64,000 nucleotides of DNA from Prostheceraeus crozeri (lineage: Eukaryota; Platyhelminthes; Polycladida; Euryleptidae). The notes beneath the pieces were generated by a model. It had not been told where the DNA came from and did no database searches. It worked only from the letters and a program-made list of their open reading frames with translations. Below are positions 25,832 through 37,099 of the stretch, in pieces. Position numbers and translations under genes: made by a program. The DNA lies in the NCBI GenBank assembly GCA_907163375.1, contig CAJQUW010009001.1, positions 1 to 64,000 on the forward strand, written 5' to 3'. The first letter of the stretch is position 1; each line of letters starts with the position of its first letter.

Positions 25832-26194
25832 GTCACGTCACTGAGATGGGCCATCGCTAAATTCAACACGAAGTTTCAACTTTCTATCAAAATAAGTTTT
25901 ACGATGATGTTAAGTAGCGCTCTAGCATGGAAATCCTTATAACAGAAAAATTTCGACAGAATTTAGAAGAATTTCAAAATTTAGGAGATAGTATCAAAAT
26001 CTAGGGAAGAAAATGTCACGTCACTGAGACATCTTAAAACTGAAACTAATCAATGTCAAATTTGAAAAAATGTCCAGTTTCTTACAATTGATACTTGATG
26101 ACAAAGAGTAGATATAAATGAAATATCAAGCTCTAATTCACTATATTCATACTTTTATGTCATTTAAGGAATTTAATATGTCACGTCACTGATA
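25832..26194 (+). repeat. Subterminal motif array of copy B, right side (3 copies)
   Basis: GTCACGTCACTGAGA at 25832 and 26015, and GTCACGTCACTGATA at 26180. Orientation is opposite to most left-side copies, giving the two ends of the element overall inverted symmetry. Confidence 0.85.
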
Positions 26195-26207
26195 AATGGA
26201 ATGGCCC

Positions 26208-26445
26208 ACAGGTTTCATTCAACAGGAAGAAATTTGACATTCATTGGACATGTCCTATGTAGCACCAGCTATGATGAAACTCTGCTTAGTACAGTGGTAC
26301 ATGGACCAACGATAACGTGGTGACCGAAAACCCGCTACTCTGACGAACTGAACTGTGCGGCATGTTTACACTGACTCAAAATAGAAGCCGATGGAGAACC
26401 ATGGTGTGGAGGGCCACAGCTGGTCGCGACCGATCAATCCATCAA
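26208..26445 (+). pseudogene. LINE relic, 3' part (continuation of 21448-21928)
   Basis: A frame reading NRSRWRTMVWRAT at about 26375-26415 resembles the conserved C-terminal end of LINE reverse transcriptases. It lies just past copy B and is in the same orientation as the RT relic on the other side. The match is short. Confidence 0.45.
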
Positions 26446-26944
26446 TGATGTTAGATAAAAGATTTGCTTTGATCAGTTATCGCATGATAACGCCAAGAAA
26501 ATGTTGGGAGCATGTCTGATTGGATTGGGAAAGTTAGGGCATGCTGATTACAACTCAAATAGACTTTTGAAGATACATGAAAATTACAAATAGCACGGAT
26601 GGTCCGCTCCGATTATCAATTTCTCACAGCACAATTAACGAATTTCTCACATCAAATAATGAAGAATTTCTCTCAACGCCGATAACAATGATAGTGTTTG
26701 AAATACTCAGGAGTCATACAACAGCACAGGTTTCTTAAGATGTCTGTGATTGTCGCAACATTCGTCTTGAAACCAGAGATGATTATTGGGTCCAAATCTT
26801 GGACAGAGAACCAAGTTGAAATTAGGCTTGAAGAAGGGAGCATTACGCAAAGTATTATGTACTAGTAGGTCTGTTTGATTATTACATTATATAGCTGGCC
26901 TTACGGTATTGAAGCTGCTCGTATAGTAGTCTCACACCAACACG

Positions 26945-29900
26945 GGCCGAGAGTAAAATGGCACCTGGTAAATCTTGACATCGTTATTTAGATGTTGAGA
27001 TTTAATCTTAAGTTTAAATTAAAAAGAGTGTGTGGCGTAGATCTCAGCAGTAAGCTAGCGGAGGCCAACGGCAGGAGGAGGAGTAGCACCTTACCCCAGG
27101 CCTGGGCCCGATGGCACCGGATAAGTCCCGCTGGTAGTCCTGGTCTCCACTCCTGTCGTTGAAGTGCTTGTGCCAAGCAGGTCGTTTTGAGTAGATGGAT
27201 GATGTGGAAGAGAAGGTGCGAGTATGGGTAGGCTGGGCTCAATAGCCGTAGAGAAGGCAGTCAGCCTAGGAGATGGAAAACTCCGAGTAAAAACCCGGAC
27301 TGATGAAATCTGTTAGACTTTTAAGTTCATTTTCATCTAAGAGTTCCAGCTTGACAAAAACTGATTGGCGTCAGGAAGGGCATCCGGCCATGAAAACACT
27401 CGCTCCATAAGCATCATGATGGCAAGAAGAAATGATGGGCAGCAACCAGCCCGTAGGTTGCCGTGGGCGGCACCAGCCTACGATAAAAAGGAAGGTGCAA
27501 ACCCTCAGCAGACGATGCAGCGTCTTGTACCGCCATATGACGATCAACTGAGATCGGATGGGCGTCAGAAGCTGAGGTTCGGAACATGGAATGTTGGTTC
27601 CATGGTTGGCAGAAGTATGGAGGTGGCTGACGAAGTGAGGAAGAGGATGGTTGACATCTGCTGTCTTCAAGAAACGAGGTGGAAAGGTAACTCAGCTAGA
27701 TTTGTTGGACCCAAAGGTAAAAGATTCAAATTTTGGTGGAATGGAGAGGAAAACGGCGGAGTAGGAGTTTTGATAAAGGAAGAGCTGATTGATGGATTGT
27801 TAGAAGTAAGGAGATAAAGTGGAAGAATCATGGTAATTGTGCTATCTCTCGGAAGACAGGTGGTACGTGTCATCAGCTGTTACGTCCCCCAAGCTGGACG
27901 GCCTGAATCAGAGAAAGATGAGTTTTATAACGATCTATCAGATGAGGTTGCTCTGGTTGGTTCGGGAGAATTTCTGGTTGTCGGCGGTGACTTCAACGGT
28001 CATATTGGAGCAAATGTAGATGGATATGAAGGGATTCATGGTGGTTTCAGTATTGGTACACGTAACAGAGAGGGTTGCAGGCTTCTTGAATTCTGTGCTC
28101 AGTCAGAGCTGGTCGTTACCAACACGTGGTTCAAGAATAAGAGAAAGAACACTTTTCATTCCGGCAATACTTCATCACAGATTGACTACATGCTTGTTGG
28201 CAAATGTTCACGAAAGAAGGTTCAAAGAGTCCGAGTCATACCTGGAGAGCTGCAGCATAGCTTAGTCGTGATGGACGTATCGGGTATTCGTAGAAACAAG
28301 AAGACGGGGTTTTGGGAGAGGAAACCAAAGACATGGAAATTACGTGAACCTGAAACTCAAGCAAAATTTGAGGAGAAGATGAATGACCTGTGGCACCGTG
28401 ATCCATCAATGCCTGGCTGGTTGAAGTACAAGAAATGCGTCTCGGAAGCGACTGAAGAAGTTTGCGGCATCAGCAAAGGTAAACCACAGCACGGAGAGAC
28501 TTGGTGGTGGAACGAAAGCGTTCAAAAAGCAATTACAGAGAAGAAAACAGCATTTAGAGAGTGGTCGATTGGAAAAACGGAGATAGCTCATGTGAAGTAC
28601 AAAAAAGCGAAGAAAAATGTGAAGAAAACAATTGCAAAAGCTATGAAAAACGAAACAGAGAAAGAGCTAGACACCCTCGAACGAAACCGTCATAACATCT
28701 TTACAAAACTTCGAATGATGAAGAGAGATTCAGCGGACATAAATGAATGTAGATGCCTCAAGGATAAAGAAGGGCGGATCGTTTTTGAAGAGATTGAGCA
28801 AAGTAAAATGTGGAGAGACCACATGGAGAGCATCATGAACCAAGAGAACAGTTGGGATGGCATGGTGGAAGCAGATGTAGTTGAAGGACCAATTTTCAAG
28901 GTTGAAAAAGAGGAGATCGGAAAAGCATTGAGGAGTATGAAGAATGGCAAATCTAGAGGCCCTACCGCTGTTGTGAAGGAACACCTAGTTGCTTCTTCCC
29001 ACGGTTTGGAAGTGATGCACCAGATTACAAATGAAATCTTGCAAGGAGCCAGCATACCGAAAGATTGGAGGGAGAGCACCCTAGTACCGATTTACAAAGG
29101 CAGAGGTAGCAGAATGGAATGTGGTTCGTATCGGGGTATAAAATTGTTAGAACATGGTATGAAGGTTGTCGAACGTGTGTTTGAACGAAAGCTTCGAAGC
29201 ATCATTGACATCAGCGACATACAGTTTGGATTCATGCCTGGGAGAGGAGCGATTGATGCCATTTTTATCGCCAGAAGAATGCAAGAATGCTACATCGAGA
29301 AGAAAAAGGATCTTTACATGTGCTTTGTTGATCTTGAGAAGGCTTTTGACAGGGTTCCTCGACCAGTGATCGCTTGGGCACTCAGAAAACGCCTAGTGCC
29401 GGAATATCTAGTCCAAGCCGTTATGAAATTGTACGAGCATCCAGTGACGAAAATCAAGTTTGGCAGAAGTGCGAGTTTGTCGGACAGCTTTAGCGTTGGA
29501 GTAGGAGTTCATCAAGGTTCTGTTCTTTCACCGCTGCTCTTCGCCACTGTTCTGGATGTCTTATCTGAATCTGCTCGAAAGGAGGCGCTATGGAATATAT
29601 TGTACGCTGATGATCTGGTGTTAATGTCGGATTCTATGGAGAGTTTGGAAATTGCATTCAATGACTGGAAGAAAGTGTTCGAAAACAAAGGTCTGAAAGT
29701 AAACATCAAGAAAACGAAGGTGATGAGAGCGAGTGGTGGTCAAAAAGTAATTGATGAGGCCAAGCAAGATCCGTGTGGAGTGTGCCGCAAGCGTGTAATG
29801 AGAAATTCTGCACGATGTAATTCATGTCGAAAGTGGGTACATGCCAGGTGCGCAGGCGTAAAGAGATTCACGAAGACCAAAGGAGATGGATTTGTCTGTA

Positions 29901-30605
29901 AGTCGTGTCAGCGAAGTGACGGGGAAAGTGAGATGAACAGCACGAATGAAGAGTATATGAAGGGTATTGAGAAGGTGGAACGCTTTTGTTATCTCGGTGA
30001 CACAATCAACAGTGGTGGTGGATGCGAGATAGCAATTGACAGAAGATGCCGTCTTGGTTGGATGAAGTTTAATCAGCTCTCATCAGTACTATGTGGAAAA
30101 CGCTTTACTAACAGACTAAAAGGAAGAATTTATAAAGTATGTATCCGGCCAGTCATGACCTACGGCTCAGAGACATGGAATATAAGATCTGCGGAAGAGG
30201 GTGTCCTCCGAAGAACAGAGCGAGCCATGATAAGAAAAATGTGCGGAGTAAAACTTGCTGACAGAAAGAGCACTGACGAATTAATGAAGCATTTGGGTTT
30301 GACGGAGACGGTTGTTGAGGTGGTGAAAAGGAGTAGCTTAAGATGGATGGGTCACATCCTGAGAAGAGATGATACACATCCACTTAAGAAAGCATGGACC
30401 TTTGAGAAGGAAGGAAGACGAGAAAGAGGAAGACCAACCACGTGGAAGAGCATGGCGCTGAGGGAGTGCAAAAGAGCTGGTCTGAAAGCAGAAGATGCAA
30501 GTGATCGAGCGAGATGGAGGAATGGCGTGTCAGCGTGGTGCGAACGTCAGTAACCCCTCGCAAGAGGGAAAAATGCTGACGAAAATAAATGATGATGATG
30601 ATGAT
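26945..30605 (+). mobile_element. RTE/jockey-like non-LTR retrotransposon, nearly full length
   Basis: A GC-richer 5' leader (from about 26945, limit approximate) is followed by endonuclease and reverse transcriptase coding sequence (27416-30553), a short 3' UTR with AATAAA and a (GAT)n tail at about 30588-30605. It lies within the TIR element 26594-31856. Confidence 0.88.
27416..30553 (+). pseudogene. LINE polyprotein (endonuclease + RT + PHD-like finger), one in-frame stop
   Basis: The frame runs for about 1,045 codons with a single TAA at 27815-27817; reading continues in the same frame from 27818 to the stop at 30553. The apurinic endonuclease motifs are FGTWNVG, LQETRWKG, VGGDFN, SQIDYM and HSLVVMDV. 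RT motifs are LVPIYKGRG, GFMPGRGAIDAI, CFVDLEKAFD, HQGSVLSPLLF and the catalytic ILYADDLVLMSD (about 29600), then NIKKTKVM. A Cys/His cluster of C4HC3 spacing (CGVC, CNSC, HARC, CKSC; about 29771-29910) interrupts the region after RT, and a LINE C-terminus (TYGSETWNIR, RWMGHILRRD, RGRPTTWKSM) follows. The first ATG in frame is at 27416. Apart from the stop the coding sequence looks intact, so it is probably a recent copy. Confidence 0.9.
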
Positions 30606-33600
30606 AGCTTTGCAACAATATAGTTGTTAGCACAATATATCTAAGCTTGATTAATTGTGTAATATCTGCTGGACTAAACATTGGGTAGTTTCAGAATATC
30701 TAAAGACCATGATGTAGCTTCGGTTTACATCCACAAATCAACTTACAACAAAATGAAAGTCATGCTTTTCATCAGTTGTAGTATTTTTCTACCTATAGGC
30801 TTTTAAAGTAAATTTCTGAATAACTAGTTATATTTTAGGAATTTCTCTTTGTTCTAATAGTAATCTAGTTAGCTATATTGATCTGCAAACATTACTGAAG
30901 ATTCCGAGACAAGTGGGGAGATTCTGCCTCTTGTCCTTTCTTGCTCAACGACCGTACTGAATTAAGCGCTCGGATCGGGTGCTGGAAGTTTGGATTGACA
31001 AATATTTGTTTTGCAATCGCTAATAAGACAGGAAACTTGGGTCTGAATGGGTCCGGCCTCAGACCCAGCAGAGAAAAATAAAATTGTTGGATTCGAGACC
31101 CAAATCATCTGCTTCAGACAATTCAATAGTTTCATGTAAACCACAATCACTGCAATTCTACAACGCCTCAATGTTTTGAATATCATTCCTTTGGGCCATA
31201 ATTTGTCAATAATGCAACCACCGCTTGGGGTCTTATCTATCGTTGTACACTTTGCTTCCACTGCTTTGAATTGATTTCCATTTGTTTGTGAACCCTTGAT
31301 TCAAAAAATTAAATTTAAAATAAATGGCAAAGCACAAAAGAACATTAACGCAATACTCAGTACTGCGCATGAACACACGTTTTTAATATCCCAAATAGGA
31401 CTGTAGGTGTCTAAATAGGAAGAACTTTTGGTGGGTTATGCTCTGTTCTCAGGTGATATGTCCAAATAAAGCTGGGTGTCCAAATTATAGCCCCTCCAAT
31501 AGAGTAAGCACAAGGATTTACGGTATTTTGCAACTTAATATAAGCTGCATGAAGAAGGAAAACTGATACTCAACTATTGCGATTAAGGGAAGAAAAAATT
31601 GTACATTTTGTTGATCATCAACCTTACAACCAAGCACTTGATGATGATTGTCATATACCGCTGGCTGTATTGACCAATAAAGTTTCATTACTATTATTAT
31701 TGCCCAGATGTAGATCCGATCCAATGTTTTCACTGGGTAGAACTGAAGCCAAATTTTCTCTAAGATACATTTCTCACAATTCTCCCATTTCCTATTTCTC
31801 ACACCCAACCAAATTTCTCGCGTCTTTTCTAATTTCTCACGTGCGGACCATCCCTGAAATAGCCTGCTAGAATCGCTAGGCCTATACCTTGAACAGGAAA
31901 AAAACAGTAGTTCCTCATTCAAATAAATGAAGGCCTGATAACTATCCATATTTTGACCTTGGATGCACTAATTGAAGCACATAACTGACAGTGCTACATT
32001 ATAAGCTGTTGTAAGGAGTGTTTGCAGGCATTGCTATTATTCATATAATAATTACATACTTGCAGATGAATTCGTGGATGAATGAGCATGATAAGCATAA
32101 CTTCACTTTGTACTTTAATGGTCTATAAGTCAATTGAATTTATTAAGATGCTTAAATTTGTAAGAAATCGACAAAGCTTGATTTTAAAAAGTACCAAACG
32201 TTGAATTAAAAATCAAAATCTTAATCAGGATCCTGCATTCCCCTCGGTAAAAGAGAGTTAAGTCTTATTATGTTCTTGGAAGAGAAGCAATATCGAATCA
32301 AAAATATTTCTAGAAGGCTTTTATCTTTATTCAAATGAGCAAATAGTACAATCAACACCCTTGTTTCAAAATTCTAAGACGTTGCGCTTCAAAGGTAGAT
32401 AATCAAAAAGTATATTTACGCAACGCTTTCATCTATTACCCCATTTACGTAGGCGTAGGACCACTGGAAATGACTTAATAATCTGTTACCCTGTATATGG
32501 TAATACAAAATAGCATTATCTAACATTTTGCAATCTGCGACTCAAAGCTATATAAAAGAGGCCATGCACATCCGATCATATTGATATCATCATTGGCATA
32601 TGCAAAATGATGATTATGGATGCAGGCATTTTGCCTAGCTACAAATACACACACAGATTGAAAGTGACATGTTTTAAAAAAATCAATCCCAACCTACTTT
32701 CATTGCTAATATACTGTACAGTATATAATCACCTCAATAATTTCTTGGTCCTATGCACCAACACTATGCAGCACAATGCACACCGCACTCATTTGCCTAA
32801 GACAACTCCGTAATAGGCCTCCTTCGAGCATCAGACAAACCGATATTGATAAATGCCTCGAATTCCTTCACAGATAAATACGATGACATTAACTTGCAAC
32901 ATGGAACCCGTTTATACTTTCAGCATGCATCAGTACCAGCTGGCGCAAAAGCTATGGCACTATGGCCTCTGGGCTACTGTAAAAAAAGCACCAGAGGGCA
33001 CCACGAAGCATCTTTTTCTTGTTTTTCCAAAGAAATGAAAAATCAGGCATATTTCCGAAAAAAGCAAACTCTGGGTGACTGCAATTTTACACTTTGTTAT
33101 CATGCTACACTATCTTGTTTCTCAATAATGTACATGTGCATTGAAACCCACATTCTTCATAAAAAATGATTAATGGTATTTGTACATTACCTATATTACC
33201 TTTTGTTTATGCCTACTTGTTTAGACGCCGAAACTCATTCTTTAATAGCAGCGTTCTGTCTATTTGGGGCAGATGTGAGATAATAAGTCAATGCTGATTT
33301 TTGCTCTTTCATCTATAAGCAATGATCCTCGCTCTATGTATCCTTATTGGAGACTTCTTAAACTAATTGCAATGAGTCCGTCAATCGGTTACCTTCGTAT
33401 CCGCTGAAATCGTTTTTAAACATAATAGGATCTGTCAACTGCTTCTTTGACAAAGTTGAGGTTGGTGACCCCACTTCTCATTATCAGCATTGAATTATCT
33501 ACTTCGGGATTTTAGCTTATTTAGATTGAAAATCCGCTTAGTACCTGCGTCGCTCGCTACGTTTCCTGCCTCACATCATAACCGGATACGAGGAACTATG

Positions 33601-33619
33601 CTAGCATCACGCAGCAATG

Positions 33620-34084
33620 CAGTGTTGCGATTCTTGGCGTAGGGTAAAAAAAACGCGCAAGGTCGAAAAACACGCGCACATGTATTTCCTTACAAATAAG
33701 CCAAAATGGCAACTATGATCGCTAATATTTGATGAAACGAATTTTTACAAAGCTTAAATTTGCAGATCAGATAGTAAGAGCTTTGGTATTTTTCAGGACA
33801 AGTCAAATACACACGTGCCTTAAGTGGTAGATGCATACGAGCAGTGGGCCTATAGGCTATCCATTGAGTGAGATGTTAATGAACCTAAATGATCTTTGAT
33901 AGGCTATACAAGTGGCTTATCTAGAAACTGCATGTAATTTGAAATTTTGATATCTTGATTTTGATATTTTAGAACCAAAGTTTTCTATTATCAAAAATTA
34001 AAAATAGAAGTCGAAAACTTAAAAAACGCGCAAAATGGATAAAAATGGAAAAAAACACGCTTACACGCGCAAATCGCAACACTG
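33620..34084. mobile_element. 465-bp hAT MITE with 8-bp target duplication
   Basis: It starts CAGTGTTGCGATT and ends AATCGCAACACTG. Exact 8-bp copies CAGCAATG flank it at 33612-33619 and 34085-34092. Motifs like AACGCGCAA and AACACGCGCA occur inside both ends. There is no coding capacity. Confidence 0.93.
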
Positions 34085-35270
34085 CAGCAATGATAATGAA
34101 TATTCTAAAAAACAATGTTGTTAGGTAAAAAATTTAACTTTGGAAATTAGGCATCAAGAACATAAGAGGAGTATTATGAACACAGAATTAGATTCATCTC
34201 CGCGCGCTTTGGTTTCCTAGAAAGGAAGGGTTATATGTAGCCTTTATATCGGAATGGGACTTCACAGAATTAGACAACTTGCTCCTTCTCGAACGGATAA
34301 TTCGTGTATCGCTTGCTATTGGAAATGGCAAACAATAAGCTGTCAGCAGAGGACACCAGAGCCAGTCAGAGATGCGTGCGTGCTGTGATATCACTTCGCA
34401 CACACCAAAACACACATCGATGTCTTGGCTAACATTCGATTCAGTGTATGTACTCTGCAGTAAGGAATGGTGAGAAGACGATAGTGAAAACATCAAGAGA
34501 ACTAATTTTCGCACGCCTGTTACTTTTTTAATCATGATCGGAAGGGCCATCATTATGGGGAAAACTTGTGCGGAATGATATGAATTCTTCTAATCTGAAG
34601 GAATTTTGGCAATCGAAGCACTTCGCTGGAACTCACATTAATCCGCAAGTGACGCACGACTTTTATTCCTATCTCTGTAAGATGTTAGGAATTCCTTTTT
34701 GCCCACTTCTAGCAAACCGAAGCGGATAAACAGAACATGTAATTCTGTGATTATGAATAAGGACAATAAGAGTGCAATGTGTGCATCTTCGTGATTGCAC
34801 TGCTGTTGACATTGATGATTTCGACGTGAATGTCCATGAGAGAGCGCGAAGTACGGTTAACACTGCTTTGAGAGAGGTTCGCATGATTCAGGACAGATGT
34901 CCATCTATGAATCGTCGTCATGAGCTTGCTGGCTTGCAGGAGAACACAGGACGCGCCATATAGATTTTTATTCAGCCGTTACATACATGTGTCGAAATAG
35001 CATGTCTTTCTTTGCAGAAATTCAAGGGAGTGCGTTTCTCGAATACGTGCACAGCCTATAATTATGATCATCCCGCTTCCTGCCACTGCCATCACTTATA
35101 GGATGCAAGAAGATACTTCTTCACCCCTTTCCGGATTTCAGGCTTACATTCGTAAAACTTTATAATCGATCTTCTCGAAGATACTAGAGATTGACTTAGC
35201 TCATTCCGTCAATTACCCCTTTGGAGCCAGCTAGGCTATTCGAATTAATGACTTATATGCCATAGTCTCT

Positions 35271-35570
35271 GTGCCTGCGAGTGCTTCATCGCATGCCCAA
35301 AAAATTGCGAACGTTTATAAAACATTTAGCTCTTATAAAACTTCTCATTTCAGTAAAGAAAATTACTCGACAAATGATTGGGTCTCTGTCGATTACTTAG
35401 GCGATCAATATCCTGGACAAAGAATTTCTATTAGCGAAAGTGGGGCGGAAGTCAGCACGCTAACAAGAGCAGGACAATATCTCCGGCACTCCAAGTTTCC
35501 CGATATTCACAGATATCCAAGGGAGGACATCGTGAAGAAAACTAAACAACAATCACTGGTGAACTCCTGA
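35271..35570 (+). pseudogene. Possible transposase C-terminal domain remnant
   Basis: A 99-codon frame contains NDWVSVDYLGDQYPGQ and YPREDIVKK. This layout (a WV-V-Y start, a PG turn and a closing P-ED-I) resembles the C-terminal Tudor-like domain of the Sola-like proteins in copies A and B. No catalytic part was found nearby. A chance frame is possible. Confidence 0.35.
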
Positions 35571-36049
35571 GTATTTTACAGGTCATGCTAATTCTATGAG
35601 TTTCCTCGATTTGAAATAGATGCTAGAGTTAACTAAGTTCAGATGTTTTGCTTTAAAAATGAGTCACAATAATGAATGAACTTATTTCCTTTAGTCATCG
35701 AGTATATCCTTTCGTTCAGGTTAACAATCTGCTAATTACAAAGCACATGCTACTTATACATTTGATAGCAGCAGCACAAGAACTAATTTTACCACCTTTT
35801 CAAATCCAAAAAATCATACTTTGTCTTTGATTGCCATACTCAGTCGATTGTCTGGGAGTGCGCTACGCCACTGATTCTTTACTACATTTATATGAAAGCA
35901 TGATTAAATGAAGCAAATTAATTAAAGCAAAATTTATATTACTTAACAATACAATCGCTTCCAATGCTCTGACTGAAAATTTTCAATAAGTGACTTTGCA
36001 CTTTCTGCTATCTATTTACCTCTATAGAGTCTCGATAATATCTTCACAG

Positions 36050-36269
36050 AATAGGGCATCCTCCGAAGAACAGAAAGATCCATGATAGGGTGTGTAGAAC
36101 ACAGCTTGCTGACAGGACCACTGATGAGTAAATGGAACATTAGCGGTTGACGGAGACCGTTGTTGAGGTGGTCTAGGGTTAAGATGGATGGATCACATCT
36201 TGAAAAGTTATGACAGTCATCCAGTTAAGAAAGCATGAAACTTCGAAAAGAGGCAGACAAACCACGGGG
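36050..36269 (+). pseudogene. 5'-truncated fragment of the RTE-like LINE, left half
   Basis: The sequence follows the 3' coding part of the LINE at about 30196-30440 (shared blocks CATCCTCCGAAGAACAGA, GAGACCGTTGTTGAGGTGGT and AAGATGGATGG), with substitutions and small deletions. It breaks at the Transib insertion and resumes at 39644. Confidence 0.85.
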
Positions 36270-37099
36270 CACAGTGGGTCAGAAGCTGGCAAAACCTCAA
36301 AAAATTTTTTTGAAATTCTTCTTGAATCAGTGTATTTATTGTTACAGATGTTCTGGCTAGCACATATGCATAAGTTTTGGTTCACTTGTTTAAATCGTTT
36401 TGATTTTACAATATTTTAAATCTGTCTGTTGTATTCAAATTACGTTTCGGTTCGTGAAGTTTACAGATTGGGTCCTGGAGATCTCATCTATAAATCAGTT
36501 GGTAAGTGATCATTTTGATCATTTTTTACTTTAGTTTAGTCAACATATGTGTTAATTCTTTAAATCGGAGTGGTTAAATGGACTCTCATTATTTTTTAGT
36601 AGACAAAACTTAGTTTTCTCTAAAACAGCATGTGGAATTGATTAGTTAAATGTACTAAAATTCATAAAAACTATGCGCGCTTTCTGAGTTCTGTCGAATT
36701 CCGTCCTTAAATTACCTTTAAGATATGTAATTCAGTATACCAAACAATATTACGAAGAAATATTCTGCTAAGCAGTGCCTATTAACGTCTTATACCACAA
36801 TGATTGATCATCTTTACCAGGATGACATATGAGAAAAATAAGGAAAAATCTGTGTTGCTCATTGAGTTCGAACCCAAGCCCTGCTACACGCAAACCGTAA
36901 GCACTATCCGTTATGCCATACCGATGCTTATGACACGACAATGCAGCGCTTCACGTGAATCTTTCATCAAGTCACAACAACTACTACTCACAACACTATA
37001 GCTGCATATCAATTGTAGTGATAATTCGAAAAAAAAGCTGCGAGAAACCTAATTAAGGTTTTTATTCTTTCAGATTGAACCACCATTCGGTATGGACTA

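Larger units (their letters stand above)
21929..26207 (+). mobile_element. Sola-like DNA transposon, copy B, with 4-bp target duplication
   Basis: The left end is GGTCCATTCCACGCA and the right end, reversed, is GGGCCATTCCATTTATC. The tetranucleotide ACAG occurs immediately outside both ends (21925-21928 and 26208-26211). The element is 4,279 bp and contains a broken transposase of the same type as copy A. It also has seven copies of GTCACGTCACTGAGA in its flanks and a duplicated block of about 210 bp. The 4-bp duplication agrees with the Sola superfamily as I know it. Confidence 0.8.
26594..31856. mobile_element. TIR element (hAT-like) split by a LINE insertion
   Basis: The left end is CACGGATGGTCCGC and the right end, reversed, is CAGGGATGGTCCGC. 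AAATAG lies directly outside both ends (26588-26593 and 31857-31862). Repeats of AATTTCTCAC lie inside both ends (26617-26670 and 31770-31840). The RTE-like LINE occupies about 26945-30605, leaving about 1.6 kb of element with no transposase. The 6-bp duplication leaves the superfamily open. Confidence 0.7.
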
